Source: VGEM01 sp033764265 (GTDB lineage: Bacteria > Pseudomonadota > Alphaproteobacteria > Rhodospirillales > Rhodospirillaceae). From it: 16,047 nt of DNA. The stretch is taken from positions 1 through 16,047 of the forward strand of contig JANRJB010000098.1 in the NCBI GenBank assembly GCA_033764265.1, read 5' to 3'. The notes under the pieces were generated by a model. It did not search any database. It saw only the letters and a program-made list of their open reading frames with translations, and was not told where the DNA came from. The first letter of the stretch is position 1, and each line of letters begins with the position of its first letter. A program made the translations under genes and the position numbers. This document shows positions 1 through 5,564 of the stretch, one piece after another.

Positions 1-101
1 GCCGGCCGGTCCGCCACGGCTCGCGCTCCTGCGGCGGGCTGGCGACGCTTCTGGCCATTTGGCTGGCGCGAGCGGTCTCGGTCGTCGGCGCGGCGGCGCA
101 T
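1..101 (-). CDS. possible 5' end of a divergent gene (partial)
   Basis: Read on the minus strand from an ATG at 101-99, an open frame runs off the left edge of the window without a stop. It encodes an Arg- and Gln-rich, low-complexity N-terminus that begins MRRRADDRDRSRQPNGQKRR. Third codon positions are mostly G or C, and codons such as CGC, GAC and CAG are favoured, as in the other genes here. A second minus frame from an ATG at 117-115 is also open but uses more AGA, AGG and CGA codons, so I prefer the first. A charged, disordered start is seen in TrmH/RlmB-family rRNA 2'-O-methyltransferases, and I recall that such a gene is often divergent from tRNA-Tyr in alphaproteobacteria. No catalytic motif lies in the window, so that identity is inference only. 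Confidence 0.3.
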   Translation of the reverse strand, partial: MRRRADDRDRSRQPNGQKRRQPAAGARAVADRP

Positions 102-155
102 GATCGTGACGTCCCATGATGAGGCAGGGCAGCGGCGTATCGTGCCCGAGAGGCG

Positions 156-184
156 TTGACAAGGCTGGCCAAACCCCCTACCTC
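156..184 (+). promoter_or_regulatory. candidate promoter for the tRNA-Tyr/tRNA-Gly unit
   Basis: A perfect -35 hexamer TTGACA lies at 156-161. Seventeen bases later comes a poor -10 candidate, TACCTC (179-184), which matches consensus only at its first two positions. The predicted start near 190 would leave about 95 bases of leader before tRNA-Tyr. The -35 is convincing and the -10 is not, so the assignment rests mainly on the -35 and on position. Confidence 0.35.
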
Positions 185-284
185 CCTGCGTTCTTGCGGG
201 CCTGCGACGAATGGCCGTGAGCCCTGTTTTTTCAATGCCTTGGCGTGCCGGGGCAGGGCAGATCAGGGCCTGCGGCGACGGGCC

Positions 285-371
285 GGAGGGGTGGCCGAGC
301 GGTCAATGGCAGCAGACTGTAAATCTGCCGACTTCACGTCTACGAAGGTTCGAATCCTTCCCCCTCCACCA
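285..371 (+). tRNA. tRNA-Tyr (anticodon GTA)
   Basis: The full class II cloverleaf is visible. The acceptor stem pairs GGAGGGG (285-291) with CCCCTCC (361-367). The anticodon stem GCAGA/TCTGC encloses loop CTGTAAA, with anticodon GTA at 319-321. There is a long variable arm (329-343) with a GAC/GTC stem. The T-arm is GAAGG-TTCGAAT-CCTTC (344-360). Discriminator A368 is followed by an encoded CCA (369-371). The long variable arm plus the GTA anticodon identify tyrosine. It is 81 bases upstream of tRNA-Gly and probably co-transcribed with it. Confidence 0.98.
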
Positions 372-452
372 TTTCACGCGGAGCGCAGGCGCGATCTGCT
401 CGTGATGCACGCCGGTGTCGCGCCTGTGTTAAAGTTAGCTCCGGTGGCGGGC

Positions 453-526
453 GCGGGTGTAGCTCAATGGTAGAGCAGAAGCCTTCCAAGCTTACGACGA
501 GGGTTCGATTCCCTTCACCCGCTCCA
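453..526 (+). tRNA. tRNA-Gly (anticodon TCC)
   Basis: The acceptor stem pairs GCGGGTG (453-459) with CACCCGC (516-522). The D-stem is GCTC/GAGC (462-465/473-476). The anticodon loop CTTCCAA (483-489) carries TCC at 485-487. The T-arm is GAGGG-TTCGATT-CCCTT. Discriminator T523 is followed by encoded CCA (524-526). The outermost anticodon-stem pair (G478 with A494) is a mismatch, with the other four pairs intact; I recall the same form in other alphaproteobacterial tRNA-Gly(TCC) genes. Tyr then Gly is the ancestral order of the tRNA cluster that often precedes tuf or secE. Confidence 0.98.
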
Positions 527-554
527 ACCTTCGCGCGCTGGGCGCGTGAAGGTT
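526..554 (+). terminator. GC-rich hairpin directly after tRNA-Gly
   Basis: The last A of the tRNA CCA starts a 13-bp stem with one G-T wobble. Positions 526-538 pair with 542-554 around loop TGG. No T-run follows, so it is not a textbook intrinsic terminator. Its position suggests it ends the tRNA transcript, protects its 3' end, or sets the boundary for 3' processing. Confidence 0.45.
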
Positions 555-836
555 GCCCTCCGTAGTCTTGGCGAAGGAGGGCCGGTTTAGCTCGCGCGCT
601 TCGGTTGGCAGGCCAACCGCATGTGTAGTTGTCAGCCTTGCTTGTTTGCAGCGCGCGTCACCAGAGGCCGCCTGCCCTCGACCGCTAGCCGGAACGGCGA
701 AATTCGCCCTCCCGTTTTGCGCAACCAAGGGCTAGGTTCAGCCGTTGCGTGCCCGACGCCCGCCGAACCAAGTCAAGAACACAGGCGGTACAAGCGCGAT
801 CGGGTATGTTGTGTGTGAATCATCCAGAGGAAAACC
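527..836. other. intergenic stretch, tRNA-Gly to outer-membrane gene
   Basis: I see no convincing gene in these 310 bases. Short open frames exist on both strands, but none has a ribosome binding site or a recognisable product. The stretch holds the hairpin at 526-554, a second stem GCCCTCC/GGAGGGC (555-561/576-582), a third stem CGGTTGG/CCAACCG around CAGG (602-619), and another GCCCTCC at 706-712. A TATGTT at 805-810 could be the -10 of the downstream gene, but no good -35 sits upstream of it. Confidence 0.6.
555..712. repeat. possible tRNA-flanking repeat element (degenerate)
   Basis: The segment starts with an inverted pair, GCCCTCC (555-561) and GGAGGGC (576-582), enclosing GTAGTCTTGGCGAA. 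A further GCCCTCC lies at 706-712, in inverted orientation to the copy at 576-582. The minus-strand reading contains the peptide PSFAKTTEG next to the tRNA. From memory, similar SFAKATEG-like translations recur in many spurious proteins annotated beside tRNA genes. That suggests a dispersed DNA repeat, not a gene. No endonuclease frame is present. The repeat identity is inference. Confidence 0.35.
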
Positions 837-1661
837 ATGAAACGCTCGTTGTTGATCACCGGCCTTGCGCTGTCCGTGGCCGCGCCTGTGGCATCCGTTC
901 AGGCGCAGGACTGGCAAGGCTTCTATATCGGCGCGTCGCTTGGTTACGATTTCCAGCCCAGTGACAGCAACGAAACCATCCTGTTCGACACCAATCTCGA
1001 CGGCCGGTTCACCGAGAATGTAAACACTGCGGCTGGCGCCAACGCCTTCACGCCGGGCTTTTGCGGCGGCCGCGCCGGCGGCGCGCGCCCGGCCGATGGC
1101 TGTTCGAAGGAATCGGACGGCGTCGAGTTCGGCGTCCGCCTGGGTTACGACTGGCAGTGGGATACGTTTGTGCTGGGTGCGCTGGCCGAATTCAGCGGCC
1201 ACAACATCGACGATAGCGTGTCGGCCTTCAGCATTACCCCGGCCCGCTACACCATGACCCGCGAGCTGGACTGGATGGCCGCTGCCCGCCTGCGGGCCGG
1301 AATTGCGATGCCCGCCGCCCTGGTTTACGTGACCGGTGGATTGTCGCGCTCTGACGTCGCCCACACCTTCTCCACCAGCAATACCGTCAACACGTTCACC
1401 CTGCGTGGCAATGGCGACGTGACCGGCTACCAGCTCGGCGGCGGCGTCGAGTGGAACCTGGCCGACGCCTGGAACGTGGGCGCGGAGTATCTGTACAACA
1501 AGCTGGATGACGACAAGCATCGCGTCCGCACCGGTCCGCCGGCGCCCGCGACCAACCCCTTCATCCTGGTCAACGCCGCGGGCACGGACTTCGCCCGCAG
1601 CCAGAGCAAGTTCGACTATCACGCTCTTCGGCTGACCCTGACTTACCGCTTCGGCGGTTAG
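837..1661 (+). CDS. outer-membrane beta-barrel protein (OmpA-like barrel / porin family)
   Basis: The 274-residue product starts with a clear Sec signal peptide: MKR, then a hydrophobic stretch, then VQA at 21-23 as a likely signal peptidase site, giving a mature start near Q24. The mature protein opens with WQGFYIGASLGYDF and alternates short amphipathic strands (FGVRLGYDWQW, YQLGGGVEWNL, WNVGAEYLYNKL) with polar loops. It ends in LRLTLTYRFGG, close to the aromatic C-terminal signature used for barrel insertion. There is no periplasmic peptidoglycan-binding domain. Size and pattern fit the small barrels common in alphaproteobacteria, such as Omp25/RopB-like proteins. Two cysteines (C76, C89) flank a Gly/Ala/Arg-rich loop and could form a disulfide. 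An AGAGGAAAA ribosome binding site precedes the ATG. The gene stands alone between two tRNA loci. Its exact role is unknown. Confidence 0.85.
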   Translation: MKRSLLITGLALSVAAPVASVQAQDWQGFYIGASLGYDFQPSDSNETILFDTNLDGRFTENVNTAAGANAFTPGFCGGRAGGARPADGCSKESDGVEFGVRLGYDWQWDTFVLGALAEFSGHNIDDSVSAFSITPARYTMTRELDWMAAARLRAGIAMPAALVYVTGGLSRSDVAHTFSTSNTVNTFTLRGNGDVTGYQLGGGVEWNLADAWNVGAEYLYNKLDDDKHRVRTGPPAPATNPFILVNAAGTDFARSQSKFDYHALRLTLTYRFGG

Positions 1662-1728
1662 CTTTGAGGCCAGAACCCGGCTGCTTTGGCGAGCGAAGCG
1701 GTCGGGGTTCAAGAGTCGCATCGCCGGT

Positions 1729-1766
1729 ACCGGCCCAGGGGGCGTTTCACCGCCCTCCGGGCCGGT
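1729..1766 (+). terminator. long hairpin downstream of the outer-membrane gene
   Basis: ACCGGCCC (1729-1736) pairs perfectly with GGGCCGGT (1759-1766). After one A-C mismatch the stem continues as GGGGGCG/CGCCCTC (1738-1744 with 1751-1757, one G-T) around loop TTTCAC. This is the strongest structure after the 1661 stop and probably ends or protects that transcript. It has no T-run, so intrinsic termination is uncertain. Confidence 0.45.
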
Positions 1767-1835
1767 GGTCCAATTGGCTCCAACTTATTGCTGAATAGTG
1801 AGTTTCCCGGTTCAAGACGGGCGCAGCCAAGGGGC

Positions 1836-1865
1836 TTGATTCGATTGACCCGGAGAGGGTATACC
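1836..1865 (+). promoter_or_regulatory. candidate promoter upstream of tRNA-Trp/secE
   Basis: TTGATT (1836-1841) and TATACC (1860-1865) are separated by 18 bases, matching sigma70 consensus at four of six positions each. The -10 lies inside the palindrome GGGTATACCC (1857-1866), which could also be an operator. A start near 1872 would give about 175 bases of leader before tRNA-Trp. Confidence 0.4.
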
Positions 1866-2048
1866 CCCGCAGCCGGTCGGAAAGGCGTTTTCGAGCGGTA
1901 AGTTTGTGTTGCCTAACGGCAGCCCATATCTGGCGCGAGTCAGGCGTACAAGTCAGGCGGTGGTGACGGGATAGCAATCCGGGTGTCGGCGCGGTCGACA
2001 CCATTGGTCGGGCATTCACAGCACAGCAACATCGACGGTCAGGCCTCT

Positions 2049-2124
2049 AGGGGTGTAGCTCAACTGGTAGAGCACCGGTCTCCAAAACCGGGGGTTGTAG
2101 GTTCGAGCCCTATCGCCCCTGCCA
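2049..2124 (+). tRNA. tRNA-Trp (anticodon CCA)
   Basis: The acceptor stem pairs AGGGGTG (2049-2055) with CGCCCCT (2114-2120), including one T-G pair. The anticodon stem CCGGT/ACCGG encloses loop CTCCAAA (2080-2086), with anticodon CCA at 2082-2084. The T-loop is TTCGAGC. Discriminator G2121 is followed by encoded CCA (2122-2124). tRNA-Trp directly upstream of secE-nusG is a long-conserved arrangement and suggests joint transcription. Confidence 0.98.
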
Positions 2125-2164
2125 CCGTGGACCGTGATGCCGCTGGGATCGAGACCACCTTTCG

Positions 2165-2227
2165 GAGGCGCACCCGCCTTTGTCGCGTTGCGCGCTGAAA
2201 CATCGATCCGATTCGCCGTTTCGGCGA
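2165..2227 (+). terminator. two small hairpins between tRNA-Trp and secE
   Basis: The first, AGGCG-CACC-CGCCT (2166-2179), is followed by only TT. The second is TCGCCG-TTT-CGGCGA (2213-2227). They may separate the tRNA from the secE message, either by partial termination or by processing. Neither has a proper T-run. Confidence 0.25.
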
Positions 2228-2282
2228 CTTCGGTGAACTGACCGGGCCAACGCGAACTTCGAGTGATGACGCAGCACGTCGT

Positions 2283-2311
2283 TTGAACACGTCGGTACGA
2301 AGGTTTTTTAT
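2283..2311 (+). promoter_or_regulatory. candidate promoter immediately before secE
   Basis: TTGAAC (2283-2288) and TTTTAT (2306-2311) are separated by exactly 17 bases, each with four of six consensus matches. Transcription would start near 2318, only a few bases before the preferred secE ATG at 2322. That would give a nearly leaderless message, consistent with the lack of a ribosome binding site there. Confidence 0.35.
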
Positions 2312-2321
2312 CGGTCCTCCC

Positions 2322-2510
2322 ATGGCAGCAACCAGTCCCGGTCAATTCGTTCGCGAGGTGCGACAGGAGCTGTCCAAGGTCGCTTGGCCGTCGCGCCGCG
2401 AGACCACGATGGCGGTCTTGCTAGTGTTCGTGTTTTGCGTCGTGCTCGGAATTTTCTTCTTGGTGGTCGACAAGATCCTGTCGTGGATCGTGTCGCTGAT
2501 GTTCGCGTAA
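2322..2510 (+). CDS. secE: preprotein translocase subunit SecE
   Basis: SecE clamps the SecY channel and is essential for Sec-dependent export across the inner membrane. The 62-residue product has the short single-span architecture usual outside enterobacteria. It has an amphipathic cytoplasmic helix with the family signature FVREVRQELSKVAWPSRRET (residues 8-27), then one hydrophobic span (about 28-48) and a short hydrophobic tail. The frame extends upstream to a TTG at 2283, but residues added from there (NTSVRRFFIGPP) do not resemble the family, so I chose the ATG at 2322. No Shine-Dalgarno sequence lies at normal distance; a GAAGG at 2299-2303 is too far upstream. nusG starts 11 bases after the stop, as in most bacteria. 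Confidence 0.95.
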   Translation: MAATSPGQFVREVRQELSKVAWPSRRETTMAVLLVFVFCVVLGIFFLVVDKILSWIVSLMFA

Positions 2511-2521
2511 GGGCCGGACTC

Positions 2522-3049
2522 ATGGCGGCGAAGTGGTACGTGTTGCACGTCTATTCCGGCTTCGAGGGCAAGGTCGCGCAGTCGATCCGCGAGCAGGCCG
2601 CTCAGCAGGGGATGAGCGACAAGATTCTCGAAGTCCTGGTGCCGATGGAGGAAGTGGTCGAGGTGCGCCGGGGCGCCAAGGTCAACACCGAGCGCAAGTT
2701 CTTTCCTGGCTATGTCCTGATCCATGTCGACCTGACCGACGAGGCCTGGCACCTGGTCAAGAACACGCCGAAAGTCACCGGATTCCTGGGCGGCAACAAA
2801 CCCCAGCCGATCTCGCAGGGCGAAGCCGAGCGCATCATGCGCCAGGTGCAGGAAGGCATCGAGCGGCCGAAGCCTTCGGTGGTGTTCGAGGTGGGCGAGC
2901 AGGTTCGCGTCAGCGACGGCCCGTTCACGTCGTTCAACGGCACTGTGGAAGAGGTCGACGAGGAAAAAGCGCGGCTCAAAGTTTCCGTGTCCATCTTCGG
3001 CCGGTCGACGCCGGTCGAGCTTGAATACAGCCAGGTGGAGAAGCTCTGA
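2522..3049 (+). CDS. nusG: transcription termination/antitermination protein NusG
   Basis: NusG binds the beta' clamp helices of RNA polymerase, suppresses pausing, and links polymerase to Rho or to ribosomal S10. The 175-residue product has the two expected domains. The NGN domain begins AKWYVLHVYSGFEGKVAQSI and includes the RKFFPGYVLIHVDLTDEAWHLVK block (about 1-115). The C-terminal KOW domain (about 122-175) contains GEQVRVSDGPFTSFNGTVEE. The open frame extends 46 codons upstream over secE in another frame, but the ATG at 2522 gives the family N-terminus and the short secE-nusG gap. The ribosome binding site is weak (GGGCCGGA). It is probably translated after secE on one message. Confidence 0.98.
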   Translation: MAAKWYVLHVYSGFEGKVAQSIREQAAQQGMSDKILEVLVPMEEVVEVRRGAKVNTERKFFPGYVLIHVDLTDEAWHLVKNTPKVTGFLGGNKPQPISQGEAERIMRQVQEGIERPKPSVVFEVGEQVRVSDGPFTSFNGTVEEVDEEKARLKVSVSIFGRSTPVELEYSQVEKL

Positions 3050-3073
3050 CCTGACTGTGACGCCGGAGCGGAT

Positions 3074-3165
3074 CGGGTCCGCGACCGGCTGCTGCTGCGG
3101 GAGGCGCGTTCGGAAGTCCACGAACGGCCGTACCGCGGACCCGGCCCGCCGGTGGTCGTACCGGC
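3074..3165 (+). promoter_or_regulatory. structured leader of the rplK-rplA unit (possible L1-responsive site)
   Basis: A perfect 10-bp stem closes the region: CGGGTCCGCG (3074-3083) with CGCGGACCCG (3134-3143). Inside it is a perfect 6-bp hairpin, CGTTCG-GAAGTCCA-CGAACG (3107-3126). A third hairpin, GCCGGT-GGTCGT-ACCGGC (3148-3165), stops 9 bases before the rplK ribosome binding site GAGGTG (3175-3180). In E. coli, L1 represses rplK-rplA by binding the rplK leader. Position and structure suggest the same here; the binding site itself is not proven. I see no clear promoter in this gap. Confidence 0.5.
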
Positions 3166-3184
3166 AACGATGCTGAGGTGAGTT

Positions 3185-3613
3185 ATGGCGAAGAAGATCG
3201 AGGGCTACGTCAAGCTGGAGATTCCAGCCGGCAAGGCCAATCCGTCGCCGCCGGTCGGCCCCGCGCTGGGCCAACGGGGCGTCAACATCATGGAGTTCTG
3301 CAAGCAGTTCAACGCCGCGACGCAGAAGTCCGAGCCGGGCGTGCCGACGCCGGTGATCATCACTGTCTTTTCGGATCGTTCGTTCACGTTCGTCACCAAG
3401 ACCCCGCCGACCAGCTACTTCCTGAAAAAGGCGGCCAAGATCGACAAGGGTTCGGGCACCACCGGCCGTGGTTTCGTCGGCAAGGTGACCAAAGCCCAGG
3501 TGCGCGAGATCGCGGAGAAAAAGATGCCCGATCTGAATTGCGCAACGGTCGAATCGGCGATGGCGCAGGTCGAGGGCTCGGCCCGCGCCATGGGCCTGGA
3601 AGTGGTGGGGTAA
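3185..3613 (+). CDS. rplK: 50S ribosomal protein L11
   Basis: L11 binds the GTPase-associated region of 23S rRNA, contacts EF-G, and is needed for RelA-mediated stringent response. The 142-residue product has the full family length. The N-terminal domain includes GYVKLEIPAGKANPSPPVGP and ALGQRGVNIMEFCKQFNAAT, with the conserved prolines. The C-terminal rRNA-binding domain includes TPPTSYFLKKAA and SARAMGLEVVG. A GAGGTG ribosome binding site lies 4 bases before the ATG. rplA begins 3 bases after the stop, so the two are translationally coupled. Confidence 0.98.
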   Translation: MAKKIEGYVKLEIPAGKANPSPPVGPALGQRGVNIMEFCKQFNAATQKSEPGVPTPVIITVFSDRSFTFVTKTPPTSYFLKKAAKIDKGSGTTGRGFVGKVTKAQVREIAEKKMPDLNCATVESAMAQVEGSARAMGLEVVG

Positions 3614-3616
3614 GCC

Positions 3617-4315
3617 ATGGCGTTCATTGGAAAACGGCTGAAGGCCGGCTACGCGCCGATCAACCGCGATACCGCGTACTCGGTGCCGGACGCGGTCAAG
3701 CTGATCAAGAGCGCGGCGAAGGCCAAGTTCGACGAGACCATCGAGATCGCCATGAATCTCGGCGTCGACCCGAAGCACGCCGACCAGATGGTGCGCGGCG
3801 TGGTGGCGCTGCCGCACGGCACCGGCAAGAAGGTGCGCGTGGCGGTGTTCGCCAAAGGCGACAAGCAGAAAGAGGCGCTCGAGGCCGGGGCCGACCTGGT
3901 CGGCGCCGAAGACCTGGCGGAAAAGATCAACGCCGGCGAGATGAACTTCGAGCGCGTCATCGCCACTCCCGACATGATGGGCGTGGTCGGCAAGCTGGGT
4001 AAGGTGCTGGGCCCGCGCGGTCTGATGCCGAACCCCAAGCTCGGCACCGTGACGCCCGACGTCAAGACCGCGATCAAGAACGCCAAGGCCGGCGAAGTGC
4101 AGTTCCGCGTCGAGAAGTCGGGCATCGTCCATGCCGGGATCGGCAAGGCCAGCTTCTCCGAACAGCAGATCGCCGAGAACGTGAAAGCGTTCCTGAATGC
4201 GATCATGCGCGCCAAGCCGTCGGGTGCGAAGGGCACTTATGTGAAGAAGATTTCGCTCAGCTCCACCATGGGGCCGGGCGTGAAGATCAACCCGGGCGAG
4301 GCGGTGACCGCCTAA
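3617..4315 (+). CDS. rplA: 50S ribosomal protein L1
   Basis: L1 forms the mobile L1 stalk that helps release the E-site tRNA. In many bacteria it also represses its own operon by binding the leader mRNA. The 232-residue product matches the usual length (about 230). Family blocks are visible: KFDETIEIAMNLGVDPKHAD (RNA-binding domain I), the central domain with VIATPDMMGVVGKLGKVLGP, RGLMPNPKLGTVT, and the C-terminal return to domain I with TYVKKISLSSTMGPGVKIN. A GGGGTAAG stretch that overlaps the rplK stop codon serves as ribosome binding site. The 290 bases after the gene hold the rplJ leader. Confidence 0.98.
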   Translation: MAFIGKRLKAGYAPINRDTAYSVPDAVKLIKSAAKAKFDETIEIAMNLGVDPKHADQMVRGVVALPHGTGKKVRVAVFAKGDKQKEALEAGADLVGAEDLAEKINAGEMNFERVIATPDMMGVVGKLGKVLGPRGLMPNPKLGTVTPDVKTAIKNAKAGEVQFRVEKSGIVHAGIGKASFSEQQIAENVKAFLNAIMRAKPSGAKGTYVKKISLSSTMGPGVKINPGEAVTA

Positions 4316-4605
4316 TTCGGGATCGAGTTCGTAGGCCGCGGCGTCGCCAGCGGTGTGCGGAGGCCTGTCCAAGACTGGTGGTGTCCGAGCCTTCGGGCGA
4401 AGGGCGTAATGGGGCAACCCGCCGCCACAGACGGGAGTGGAAAGCGTCAGGCTTGGCCGTCCGCGGTCAAGCAGCGGCTTGAGCTTCTGGGGCAGGAAGG
4501 ACCGGGCGGCGTCGCGCCTGCGACGCCTTCCGGATGGTGCAACCGGTCCGAACCGGACGCCGGGGCAACCCGTCGGCCGGCCGGGCTTCAGGAGCGGAGA
4601 CACAC
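4316..4605 (+). promoter_or_regulatory. rplJ leader with competing hairpins (probable L10-type leader)
   Basis: These 290 bases hold no gene but much structure. GTGGTG (4378-4383) pairs with CGCCAC (4423-4428), closing a junction with hairpin CCTTC-GGGC-GAAGG (4390-4403) and a GGG-GCAA-CCC tetraloop (4412-4420). Next, GGTCAAGC (4465-4472) can pair either upstream with GCTTGGCC (4451-4458) or, through TCAAGC (4467-4472), downstream with GCTTGA (4477-4482). A perfect 8-bp stem GGCGTCGC-GCCT-GCGACGCC (4508-4527) follows. In E. coli the L10-L7/L12 complex represses rplJ-rplL by binding such a leader. Binding here is inference. No clear promoter is visible. Confidence 0.55.
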
Positions 4606-5124
4606 GTGAACCGAGAGCAGAAGCAGGAGCTGATCACCTCGCTGAATGCTCTGTTGTCGCAGCAGGCTTTTCTCGCCGTCACCCAGAACAAGGGCCTGAC
4701 GGTGGCCGAAGCCCAGTCGCTGCGCCGACAGATGCGCGAAGCCGGTGCCGGCTTCAAGGTCGCTAAGAATCGGCTCGCACGTCTTGCTCTGGCCGGAACG
4801 AAGTTCGAGGGGCTTGGCAGCCTGCTCAAGGGTCCGACGGGAATCGCTTTCTCGAAGGATCCGGTGGCGGCCGCCAAAGTCTGCGCGAAGTTCGCGAAGG
4901 ATAACGAGAAGCTGGTCATTCTCGGCGGGTCGCTCGACGGCCAGACGATGGATGCGGCGGGCGTCAAGACGCTGGCCGCGCTGCCGTCGCTGAACGAGCT
5001 CCGCGGGAAGATCATCGGCCTGATCCAGGCGCCTGCGACCAAGATCGCCGGCGTGCTGCAAGCTCCGGCCGCCCAGCTTGCCCGTGTTCTTTCGGCCCGC
5101 GCCAAGCAGGGCGAAGCCGCCTAA
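4606..5124 (+). CDS. rplJ: 50S ribosomal protein L10
   Basis: L10 anchors the L7/L12 dimers to 23S rRNA, forming the stalk that recruits translational GTPases. The 172-residue product has family blocks QAFLAVTQNKGLTVAEAQSL, FKVAKNRLARLALAGT and GPTGIAFSKDPVAAAKV. A C-terminal helix rich in Ala and Gln (ATKIAGVLQAPAAQLARVLS) binds L7/L12. I chose the GTG start at 4606, preceded by AGGAGCGGAG (4590-4599). An ATG 24 codons upstream would add residues unlike the family and lies in the structured leader. rplL follows after 56 bases. Expression is probably limited by the leader upstream. Confidence 0.97.
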   Translation: MNREQKQELITSLNALLSQQAFLAVTQNKGLTVAEAQSLRRQMREAGAGFKVAKNRLARLALAGTKFEGLGSLLKGPTGIAFSKDPVAAAKVCAKFAKDNEKLVILGGSLDGQTMDAAGVKTLAALPSLNELRGKIIGLIQAPATKIAGVLQAPAAQLARVLSARAKQGEAA

Positions 5125-5180
5125 CCGTACTGTTCAAACCATCCACTGACGCAAACACAGACGCACAAGGAGTTACGACA

Positions 5181-5552
5181 ATGGCCGATCTTGCCAAACT
5201 GGTTGACGATCTTTCCAAGCTGACGGTCCTCGAGGCCGCCGAGCTGTCCAAGATGCTCGAAGAGAAGTGGGGCGTTTCGGCGGCCGCGCCGGTCGCGGTG
5301 GCCGCTGTCGCCGGCGCCGCCGCTCCGGCCGCCGAGGTCAAGGACACCTTCGACGTGATCCTGGCCGACGCCGGCGCCAACAAGATCAACGTGATCAAGG
5401 AAGTCCGCGCCATCACCAACCTCGGCCTGAAGGAAGCCAAGGACCTGGTCGAAGGCGCGCCGAAGCCGGTGAAGGAAGGCGTGTCGAAAGACGAGGCGGC
5501 CGAGCTGAAGAAGAAGCTGGAATCGGCCGGCGCCAAGGTCGAAGTGAAGTAA
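5181..5552 (+). CDS. rplL: 50S ribosomal protein L7/L12
   Basis: L7/L12 is the multicopy acidic stalk protein that activates EF-G and EF-Tu GTP hydrolysis. The 123-residue product has three visible parts. The N-terminal dimerisation domain contains LAKLVDDLSKLTVLEAAELS. A flexible Ala/Pro/Val hinge covers about residues 34-52. The C-terminal factor-binding domain contains KINVIKEVRAITNLGLKEAK and ends KKKLESAGAKVEVK. A strong AAGGAG (5167-5172) sits 8 bases before the ATG. That suits its need for more copies than L10. The rpoB leader with its strong hairpins follows. Confidence 0.98.
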   Translation: MADLAKLVDDLSKLTVLEAAELSKMLEEKWGVSAAAPVAVAAVAGAAAPAAEVKDTFDVILADAGANKINVIKEVRAITNLGLKEAKDLVEGAPKPVKEGVSKDEAAELKKKLESAGAKVEVK

Positions 5553-5564
5553 AGCCGACGCGAC

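Larger units (their letters stand above)
1662..2048. other. intergenic stretch, outer-membrane gene to tRNA-Trp
   Basis: No supported gene lies in these 387 bases. It holds an imperfect stem GAACCC/GGGTTC with an inner GCTTT/GAAGC (1673-1710), the long hairpin at 1729-1766, and the perfect palindrome GGGTATACCC (1857-1866). It also holds two promoter-like pairs and a 7-bp hairpin GGTGTCG/CGACACC (1982-2002) 46 bases before tRNA-Trp. The weaker promoter-like pair is TTGTGT-17-TATCTG (1904-1932). Short open frames here have no ribosome binding site and no familiar product. Confidence 0.6.

Noticed and set aside
492..735. Short open frames on both strands after tRNA-Gly
   Set aside because: The minus frame reads through the complement of tRNA-Gly (ending KGIEPSS), a known source of spurious proteins. 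The + frame has no ribosome binding site or family.
738..1721. Antisense open frame over the outer-membrane gene
   Set aside because: The + strand product has a signal peptide, barrel pattern and ribosome binding site. The minus frame has repetitive Gly/Val/Arg/His composition and none of these.
1780..1830. T-arm-like GGTTCAAGA between CCCG and CGGG, suggesting a decayed tRNA
   Set aside because: No matching acceptor stem, D-arm or 7-base anticodon loop could be placed around it.
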